This document shows, in pieces, positions 55,591-64,000 of a stretch of 64,000 nucleotides of DNA. The notes below the pieces were generated by a model that was not told where the DNA came from, made no database searches, and saw only the letters and a program-made list of their open reading frames with translations. The stretch is from Helicostylum pulchrum. Lineage: Eukaryota; Mucoromycota; Mucoromycetes; Mucorales; Mucoraceae. Position 1 is the stretch's first letter; every line of letters begins with the position of its first letter. The stretch lies in the NCBI GenBank assembly GCA_025677825.1, contig JAIXMO010000001.1:310001-374000 (forward strand), written 5' to 3'. The translations under genes were made by a program, and so were the position numbers.

Positions 55591-57560
55591 GTTCCAGGCT
55601 ATATGCAACTTGTCCAGTGATGCTTTTTAATTCAAATAGCCATATGCTTGCAAATATTTAATAAACCTTCTTTTTTTTGTGTATACCTTACTGATAATTT
55701 CATTTTTAAATGTTATAAAACAATTTTTTTTTGGTTCCCGGTCGAGGTACTTATAAGCAAATATCATTATTGATATTTGCCAATAATGCGTGTATATAGT
55801 TTTGTTATACATGGATTATTTCATGTCGATGATTATGTTAATTTCCATAAAAAAGAACAACTGTAAAAGTAGACTTTGCTTTATCCGCATAGTGCTTATT
55901 GCAGCGCAGAAAAACTAAAATCAGCCTTTTTTTCGAATACGTCACACTTTTTTTGGTCTAAAATCGTAGCGTGGATAGGCCGTGTTTCATCTTTTTTCTC
56001 TCTTTTTTTTTTCAATAATGTAAAACCGTTTTTATAACAATAACGTAGCAATCAACAGCAGGCCGTCCGATGCTGTTGTAGCAGACCTTTGTTTGCGTGC
56101 TTAGTGAGAGTATAGCTAGTGCATCGGGTCTGTGAATGTTATACCAGTAGCGTAGTTATCGTAAGTTACCACTTTGGTAAATTGAATAATGATAATATTT
56201 CAGTTTTTTAGGTAGTTCCTTTTTGTGATGTAGTTTATTCTATTGATCAAATTGATCTACCTTTACTTTTTTGGGACCAGAAGTACTCTCGCCTTCCCGT
56301 GGCTGCTTGTCCTGTTAGTAGCAAAGTATTCTTACTTTGTGAACCAAGAGGAGTACATTTTCTTTTTATTCGTATTGTTGTTCAATAAATATTTTTATAT
56401 GAAATATGATAGTATTGCCTCTATTTATAATAGTCGACACGCCTTATGGTCGATAATAATGCCATTTCAACCTATAATGACACTATGGAATTACCACTGT
56501 GTTCGAGGAGTGAGACAGTAGAGTGTTAGTTATACTTATTCGACCAGACATTCAGAACAAAGAGGACGTTAAGGGCAACGTAATATCACCTCATATGAGA
56601 TTATATATCCAGCAATAAAAATATAGCAGAAGTATTTTTTTTTGTGCTGATTCCCAGCGACAACATAGGGTAAAAATTGCTTACAGAATAAGGTATTTTG
56701 ATGGTCAAGAATCTTCATTGACTATTATATGTATGCGTTTTTTTTAGCTGTGCAAGGTGTTGATTAACTGCTGGCCTTAGACAGCGTATTGTCATTTCTT
56801 AAAAAGTAGAGGATTGAAGGTTTTAATAATTCAAATACGAATTTATAAAAGTAAAAGTGTGTGCTAGTTCGGTTCAGTTGTATGTCTTCGCACACCCACC
56901 ATTCTTCTGAAGTATAACCTTTATTTGTTATGCTACTCCTTGCATTAAAAAAAAGAAATAACCCAAGGACATATGGCTTGTCTAGTATTAACTCACCATT
57001 GATGGGAAACCCACTTGTTGGTTATTTAGTTTATAAAAATAAATAACATGCACCTTAATTACCTGTAGTTATTCTTCGTTATATATTTTTTTTTACGTTT
57101 GGTAACACTTGTCACTTTTTCTTCTTCTATAGCTAGAAAGAACCACATACATAAACACAGTAGCTACAGTAGCTGCTCTATTTAAGGGTGGCCCTTATTA
57201 TCGTGCAGTGAATAATTACTTCTAAAGAAAAAAGCCCATTGAGATACCTGAGTTTAAATAATCGCTCACGTAAGAAATCACTGCTGAAATTAGTAGTTAT
57301 AATAAATATTGGTTTTCATTTTTTAAAGAAACAGGAAACGCTTTTTGGATCCAGGTTTTTTAATACAAACTGGTTTTTTTAGCTATATATTTGATAAAAA
57401 AATTAAAAACGACTTTTTTTTTATTTTTTTTCGATTTTCATTTTTGGGGGTCAATCCCTTTTGTGTTTTTGTGGTTATTTTACAATTACTCCGGATCCAG
57501 CTTGCCTCTATTTGTAGAAAAAAACATACACGGTATAGCACTCATTTTGACGCTTTTAAT
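55591..57560. other. Gene-free interval
   Basis: No supported gene on either strand; AT-rich, with T-runs. Small frames near 56243-56521 and 57345-57582 lack coding character. Confidence 0.5.
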
Positions 57561-57567
57561 CCATTTT

Positions 57568-58190
57568 AAATCATACTTTTGATGAAAAAACTGAAAGAGT
57601 AATCGCTGTTTTAGACGGTTTTTTTTAGGGGAAAAAATACACTTTTGTGTAACATCGTGTAACCATTTTCAGAGCTTCGCGATTACTTAAAAAGACGCGT
57701 TTTTAAGATGATAATAGATGAACAATGATGGATTATAACACTTGAAATGGTTCTTGAACTCACCCAAGTTATTGTACAAAAAAATATGTTGTGTATCGTT
57801 TTCTATAAGAGCTCAAACATTAAAATTATGTTAAATTCTTTTAAGTTTTTATTGATGTCAATTAAAATAGTACAAAGCTATTTATTGGAATATCACATAA
57901 CAATACATTTAAAAACTACTTAGCTATAATATATAGAACTAAAAGGTATTTTTACGTTCATTTTATTTAGCTTACACTGTATTCTTTTCCAATCTTTCAA
58001 CACTTGGCAACAGTCTGTATTTAATTACTTTTCTTAGTTAAATTTGAAAAGATTCACCGCTGATACGCGCTCTATTCAAGTATAAATTCACTGTCTTTAT
58101 AATTTAATTACTTTTTAAAGATTTATGTTACTATCCAATCTTTCTATCAGTTTGATTATTATCCCTTTGTTTTAATAATATCGATTTGAT
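57568..58190 (+). repeat. Dispersed repeat, copy C (longest)
   Basis: Contains both blocks in one orientation. Block 1 (57.57-57.69 kb, GAAAGAGTAAT .. TTCGCGATTAC) is shared with copy A. Block 2 (57.69-58.19 kb, TTCTTGAACTCACCCAAGTT .. ATATCACATAACAATACATT) is shared with copies A (partly) and B (fully). The end near ATTATCCCTTTG..AATAAT matches the end of copy B. No coding content was recognised. Confidence 0.75.
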
Positions 58191-58996
58191 TGCACATTTT
58201 TGAATACTAGACGCTTTTATATAAGTTAAATAAGATTTTTTTTTTATTATCGCTTTTATATATTTAGTAGTTTTTTCAAGTTGGATTCTACCCTTAAATC
58301 GATCGTACCCTTAAATCAGGTCACCCATAAATAGAGCCGCAACAGTATATTGTCACTTGGAATATGTACAGTGTTTTTGTTGTTATTACTGTAATAATAA
58401 CGTTATGTTTTCAACAAGTGAAGGGATATACAAGATATGTAGCTTTCGTCAACTAGGTGTTCAAGTTCAACTGGATGTGTATACAGAATTATAGTGTAAG
58501 CTCGACGTCGTAACCAAGTTGTGTATAAGATTCAAAATAGAAGAAAAGGGAAAGAACAAAAAAATAGGTCTTTTTATACAATGGTATCATTGAGTTGATA
58601 GAACCATCAGCTCTGTATACAAGAGGTATTGGTTTTATATTGCCAGCGTGCACTTTCACAGATTTTATTGATTTCGAACGTCTTGTTCTTGCCGTAATAA
58701 GTAAAAATGTTGTCGCATGAAGCGAGCCGTTTTTACACACCACGAAAAAAAAAACGAACGCGCGAAAAAAAAAGAGGAGAGAGGAACTATTATATTAATG
58801 TCTTTTTTTAAAAAAATTGTACTATATGAAAAAGGATACTTACTTATACAGAACTATTGTTAAGAGAAGAAGAAATAAGCTTATTGTGAATTATGGGCAG
58901 ACGGAGATGCAATTAAGAAAAAAACACGGTGTTACTCTTCGCGACTACAAGTTTTTTTTTTTTACATATTTTCTTTCTCTCTTTTTTGAACCAAAA
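58191..58996. other. Interval upstream of HAT1
   Basis: No supported gene. A minus-strand frame at 58489-58743 (HATTFLLITARTRRSKSIKS, VKVHAGNIKPIPLVYRADGS) looks somewhat coding but has no partner or family; it may be an element fragment. The right end is the Hat1 promoter and leader. Confidence 0.4.
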
Positions 58997-60434
58997 ATGG
59001 ACCCTCAACCTCATCCTACATCGTTAAAGGTCATTGATTTTTCTGATTGGGCTTGTAATACAACCGAATGTACTTTGATCAGTCTAGGTAAAAACTAAAC
59101 AGTAAAAAAAAAGTATACCATTTTTTTCTAAAATAAAAAAAAAACGTCATAAATCTTAGTTGAAGAACAAAAAGGAAACAATGAATGTAATGAACCTATA
59201 CACTCAACGGCATTCTCACCTGAATTTACGTACCCAATTTTTGGAGATCATGAAACTGTTTTTGGATATAAAGATTTATCTATCAAGGTAAACTATCCCC
59301 CTCTCTAACATTACGTAAACAATTCTAACAAAGTATTTAGCTTGATTACACAAGTGGAGCTCTACGCCCTTACTTGAACGTATCCTATTCACAAAAGTAC
59401 ACACCTGCCACCACTTCTTCCAGCGAAACGGTAGAGTCAATTACACCTGACAACGTATTTGACACACTTGCTGAATACTTACCTAAAGGATACCTTACCA
59501 CCCGTCCAAGTTTTATCGACGCCGTTAAAACTGACGCTGCTACATTTAAACCATTAGGAGAGAAAATTACCGAGTACACACAGGAGAAAAACGATGGAAC
59601 AGTTCAAGTTTTTGAGATTTACAAGAATTCATTTTCCAGTGCCAAATTTAGAGAGTATCATAGTCGTATGCAAATATTTGTTTTACTTTTCATTGAAGGG
59701 TCTAGCTATATTGAAGATGATGATGATAAATGGGAGATCTATACAACGTAAGTAAACCCTTTTTTTATATATACACGTATTTAAAAAAAAATCTATAGAT
59801 TTAAACGAGAGCAAGATACATACCATTTTGTAGGTTACTGTACAACCTACCCATTCTACTGCTGGCCCGAGAACACACGCATGCGAATCAGTCAATTCCT
59901 CGTCTTGCCACCTTTCAAAAAGCAAGGCCACGGTAGCAAACTGTATCAAACGATCTACCAAATCTTCCGATCACGACAAGATATTTGTGAGATCACAGTA
60001 GAAGATCCCAACGAAGAATTTTCTGACATGAGAGATAAAAACGATATTCGATACATGTTAGAGCATGGTGCCTTGAAAGGGTTAAAGGCTCCTGTACCTA
60101 CTAATGTGATTGCAGAATTATGTAAAACTTATAAATTGACAAATAGGCAAACCCAAAGATGTATTGAAATGTACCTGTTATCAAATATCAATAAGGTGAA
60201 TGCTGAAGAGTATAAAGCGTATCGATTACAAGTGAAACAAAGACTTTATTCTTTTAATTTTGTAAGTTTTTAAAAAAAAAGGTTTTTTTTATTAAGTATA
60301 CATGTATTGATTAATTTGTTTGCTGGGGTTAGGATGTGCTTCGTGAAATGGAAGCATCTGAAAGAAAAGAAAAACTTCAAGACACCTATTTAGGTGTTGA
60401 AGAAGATTACCACAGACTTTTAGAAATCATATAA
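58997..60434 (+). CDS. HAT1: Histone acetyltransferase type B catalytic subunit Hat1
   Basis: Acetylates newly made histone H4 on Lys5 and Lys12 in complex with Hat2, before nuclear deposition. Five exons (58997-59087, 59160-59287, 59341-59747, 59799-60261, 60333-60434) give 396 residues. The N-terminal domain includes STAFSPEFTYPIFGDHETVF, GYKDLSIKLDYTSGALRPYL and MQIFVLLFIEGSSYIEDDD. The GNAT core has TYHFVGYCTTYPFYCWPENT, RMRISQFLVLPPFKKQGHGS (the acetyl-CoA-binding QxxGxG-type loop) and the catalytic-region motif ITVEDPNEEFSDMRDKND. The C-terminal helices are RLQVKQRLYSFNF|DVLREM. Length and motif order match Hat1 closely. The exon-4 donor is confirmed by the NF|DVL junction. Confidence 0.95.
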
Positions 60435-60798
60435 CAGAAAAAAATAATACAAATACATATATAAAAAGCCTGTTTTGGGAAAGAGGGGATCGTATATAAT
60501 TTGTGATAAAAAAATAATAAAACATAATATATAATATAAGAAGGGGATAATGATACAGCTATATATACTTGTTTTTTTAAAAAAAAGAAAAGGTCTTTGT
60601 TTTTGTTTTTTTTGTTTTTCGTTTTTTTTTTTGTAGGTATTTTTTTTTTTTCGTAGCGATTTTTTTAAGGGGATTTGGTATTTTTTTTTGATAGTTATTT
60701 TTTTTTTTCGTAGGGGGGGATTTGAGGTGGTATAGTGTTGTGTATTAAAAAAAAGAGGGAGGAGGGGGGGGGGGGGGGGGGTGGGTATATTATATATG
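60435..60798. other. Low-complexity 3' intergenic region with an 18-G run
   Basis: Between convergent Hat1 and the KH-protein gene. Alternating T-runs and GT-rich segments (60590-60720) are followed by an uninterrupted G18 at 60764-60781, 18 bp from the KH gene stop codon. On the KH transcript strand this is a C18 run in the 3' UTR. No gene. Confidence 0.8.
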
Positions 60799-63700
60799 TC
60801 AATAAAAGTTGTATCGTTGAGAGTTCATTGATTGCATCGAGTTATTATTGTTACTGTTAACTGCGACAGGAATAGGTGTACTAAGTGAGCTAGACGGGTT
60901 TTTTCCTACGATAATATATATTAATTTAAAAATCTTTTAAAACAGATAATACTTACTTTCTAAAGGATATAATCTAGAGTTCATCATATAATAATCGTGG
61001 TTCGTAGAAGATCCAACACAAACTCTAGGAGAAGGAGGAACGTACAAAGGATATACACCAAACGATGAATTATTCTTGAGTTCGTTATTACTGCTATGCA
61101 TATGGCTAACATGACTACTGTTGCTCTGTTGAGGGGTATGATGGTGATGACCAATCGTGGGTAACAAAGAAGTACTTCTTTGTCTAGAATATCCAATAGG
61201 TGCAAATGGATTATTATTACCTGTATCAGAAGAGGTAGGAGAGGTGATATAATCTTGTTGTTGTTGAGAAGTAGTAGAGCGACTGGCGCTACCACCAAAT
61301 TGATAATAATTATCGTTCATGGTATAATTTAAATCGTTGTTGTTGTTGTTATTATTATTATATCTAGTGGTGGAAGAAGTCGAATAGGTGGGTTTTAATC
61401 CAGGTCTAGTAGGATAATAGAACTGAGGTGTCTTTGATGGTTCGTACGCTCTCGATGTTCTTGGTCGGAAACTCATCTCACTATGTGGTTCAAATGTGCT
61501 CTTTTGATTCTATTTTACGACTGCATTAAAAAAAACACGTTCTTTTTTTTAAAATAAATAATAATACTTACTTCGTGGTTGATGGGGTTTTCGGACCATA
61601 CATTAAATTCGTCATTAGATGATGCATCGTAATTAGTTTTGGCGTTTGAGAAGAAATGACCGCTCATACTACTTTTTGGGTGAAGATTGGATGAAGATAA
61701 TGGCTTTTTCGCTAATTGAGCTTGTTGAAAAAAGTGACTATTGTTACTACGACGAGGTTGTTCCATCATTTCGGTTACATTGGTATTTTTAGTATGACCT
61801 TCATCTAAAAAAAAAACTTATAAATAAAATATCTTCGTAGTACAATATTTAACTTACATGACTCTGGATGATCAATATGATGCATAACCGAGGGACTGAT
61901 GTGGCGTATGTCTTCAGGACTAGGGGAGCCATTAAAGGTATTATTGTGCAAGGTATCATCTACAGGGACAGATCTACTATCCATAAAGGAATCAAACATC
62001 AGACGTGCCTTTGCCAATAAATTTTTGGAATTGGAGTTGAAGCATAGTTTAAAGGTCAAGACTCTGCAATCGTTAGGTGAGAATAATGTCAAGTTTGTAT
62101 TTCTTCCTTCAATCTTTAAAAGAACGGTTTCGTCTGAATCTTTTGCAGTGATGGAAGAAGAATCGGTGGTGATTAAACTTTCAGGCAAAATTAAAAAGAT
62201 GTTTGTTTTGGTATATATTTTATCCTGCAAGTCTTCAATTTCATGAGATAAAAGTATCGTTTCCAAAACAACTGAAGCGGGTACTTGAATATCAACGGAC
62301 TGCGGTAATAAACTCTGTACTCTCGATTGCATTTCTTCAATATGAGACTGCGGACCAATGATGACCACATGGTCTGTACCATTTCTTTCGGGCCAAATAA
62401 TTCTAGAGTTGTACAATTTCCCTTTATCACGCAAATATTTTCCATTCAAGTAAAATAAATTTCTTTGTGCATAGGTAGGTACATATTCAGATTTAGAAAC
62501 GTAATCGCGGTCCTTTTGAAACGTGATAAATTCCATGACTGCAGTTTTTAATTTTAACAGACTGTGAATGTTTTTCTCTGGTGTTCTTGCTACCACATTA
62601 TGTTCATTTTCAAAATATCCACCAAATGTAGCAAGTTCATCATTACTTGAAAACTTTACATAAACCCCATACTGTTTCATCACACGTTGAATATTTTTAC
62701 CTGCTACACCAATAATACGACGATGACAAATCTCGGGCACAAAAAATGATATCTCTGCAGGTAATTCATTTTGTAAAGAATCCAATCCATCTTTTGCTTT
62801 AAAAAAGTCTTCGCTTTCAATAGTAATGATGAAATTGTAATCGTTGAAATTTTCAAACTGAATTTCTGCATCGCATGATTTCATAATCTTATTAATCTTG
62901 CCATTCTTTTTTCCACTAATAAATTCTCGTTGGTCTAAAGCTAATTCAATAGAGAAAGTGACTGATTTATGTTGCTCCTAAAAAAAAAATTTGTTACACA
63001 TATATTATCAAAAACAGTTGCAAGTTTACTTACTTGGGAAATAGGTAATCCCCGTATAATTTGAACTACAGATTGAATTTGTTCTTTTACTCCCGTTATT
63101 TCAAACCTGTTCAAGTCAGTACGATAAATGACTTCTGCTCCAGAATCTTGTGATAACCGTGCAACTAAATCTGCTGACTGTACTGTGTTCACATAAATTA
63201 TAGCTTGAAATATATGACTCGTCTAAATAAAAGAGGGTAAATAAAATTGTATTTTTTTTTTATTATTATTATTACCAGATAGTTTAGGGATCGGAGTGTT
63301 CGTTCAACATTAATGTTATTTTCGGCGTAGACTTGTATTTGATTATTTTCAGCGCCAAAAGTAGGAAAAGCAATATAAGAGCCTAGTTAAATGACGTTTT
63401 TTTTAGCAGTGTAACTTAATTTTACTTTTGAAAAAAAAAACAAACTTACCATTATCTCTCATAATTTTAGTTACATCTTTCTTTTTATACAAGAGTAGCC
63501 AATCCCTTTTTCGGGGGTTTAGTACCGATTGAGAGTTACACATTACTTTGATCTACCAACATATAAAAATTGCAAGTTACAAAAAAAGGATTTAGTTTTT
63601 TTTTTTTAGAGAACAATAACATGAATGTATATATATATAGATGAATGTTTGTATATAAAATACCTTTTGTGGAAGCAATTTTTTAAGTAGAGTAGTCGCT

Positions 63701-64000
63701 TTTTGTACTTCTTCAATTGTGTTACCTGTAACATGGATGATACTTTCAGATTCAGCGTCGGATGGCTGAGTAATTTTACACCAAGGTGATGGTAAATAGA
63801 TATTAGATCCAGTGTCTTCCATAATAGATAGCGTTTGTGCATGTCTATTGCCAAGTACACTTAGACCGTATAAAGGCATCGTGATTGAATTTGAATGCAA
63901 ACCCAGCTATTTTACAATAAAAAAAAAGATTAAATATACACACAATCGAAAAAAAAAAAAAGTTTTTTGGTTTTTTTTTTACCAAGTGGTCAAAAAAGAC
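60799..64000 (-). CDS. Multi-KH-domain RNA-binding protein, 3' part (runs off the right edge)
   Basis: Probable mRNA-binding regulator. Nine exons are visible: 63983-64000+, 63664-63906, 63450-63552, 63276-63382, 63034-63222, 61858-62977, 61572-61804, 60957-61509 and 60799-60905, all joined in phase. The clearest KH domain is in the 61858-62977 exon: ISFFVPEICHRRIIGVAGKN, IQRVMKQYGVYVKFSS, with the GxxG loop as GVAGKN. Degenerate KH-like repeats precede it (RHAQTLSIMEDTGSNIYLPS; ARLSQDSGAEVIYRTDLNRF) and follow it (DHVVIIGPQSHIEEMQSRVQ). The C-terminal 300 residues are Ser/Asn/Gln-rich and disordered (poly-Asn, QQQQDYITSPTSSD), ending SMNSQRYNFY. This resembles fungal vigilin-like or Bicaudal-C-like proteins, but the N-terminus is missing and I do not assign a name. 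Confidence 0.85.

Noticed and set aside
1..64000. CRISPR array, rRNA genes, bacterial-type operons
   Set aside because: No regularly spaced short repeats, no rRNA-like segments, and gene structure is plainly eukaryotic with GT..AG introns.

Overview
This looks like nuclear DNA of a filamentous fungus, most likely a Mucoromycota (Mucorales-type) species. It is AT-rich, with long A/T homopolymers and many short GT..AG introns of about 50-80 nt. Gene content includes an HSPA12-like Hsp70, Atg29, Opi1, a PDR-type ABC transporter and a LINE, a PIF/Harbinger element and a Fanzor-type gene. I built exon models by hand from conserved protein motifs and splice signals. Every spliced model listed as a complete gene, except the dolichol kinase 5' end, gives an open frame of whole codons.

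Layout. 0-1.5 kb: 5' part of an HSPA12-like Hsp70 (minus). 1.5-5.5 kb: gene-free. 5.5-10.1 kb: dolichol kinase (plus) convergent with a large membrane glycoprotein of unknown function (minus). 10.1-12.2 kb: gene-free, with tandem repeats. 12.2-12.7 kb: Pam18/Tim14. 13.4-14.9 kb: two dead LINE fragments in opposite orientation. 15.0-17.8 kb: PA2G4/EBP1-like protein and Atg29, convergent. 18.2-20.3 kb: a broken Fanzor (eukaryotic TnpB-like, RNA-guided nuclease family) gene. 21.0-23.6 kb: mitochondrial citrate synthase and OHCU decarboxylase, divergent. 23.77-27.85 kb: a complete-looking but inactivated PIF/Harbinger transposon with long terminal inverted repeats, a second unknown gene and an internal inverted duplication. 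28.0-32.5 kb: PDR-type ABC transporter. 32.5-40.9 kb: mostly gene-poor, with two small hypothetical genes and transposon debris. 40.9-53.1 kb: a dense block holding nucleolin/Nsr1-like, Tom7, Set5-like, inositol hexakisphosphate kinase, Opi1, Fmp32/MCUR1-like, PTEN, a tiny membrane protein, SRP19/Sec65, Tfb3/MAT1 and a small WWE-like protein. 53.1-59.0 kb: gene-poor, with a dispersed repeat. 59.0-64.0 kb: Hat1, then the 3' part of a multi-KH RNA-binding protein that runs off the end.

The host genes are ordinary housekeeping loci, and I see no operon-like cluster. Several relate to mitochondria (citrate synthase, Pam18, Tom7, Fmp32-like) or to inositol and phosphoinositide signalling (IP6 kinase, Opi1, PTEN, all within 44.7-49.1 kb), but that proximity may be chance. 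The most interesting non-housekeeping items are the Fanzor relic, the Harbinger element with its unknown partner gene, a three-copy dispersed repeat, two very small exons (15 and 21 nt), and the PTEN gene whose stop codon overlaps that of its convergent neighbour.
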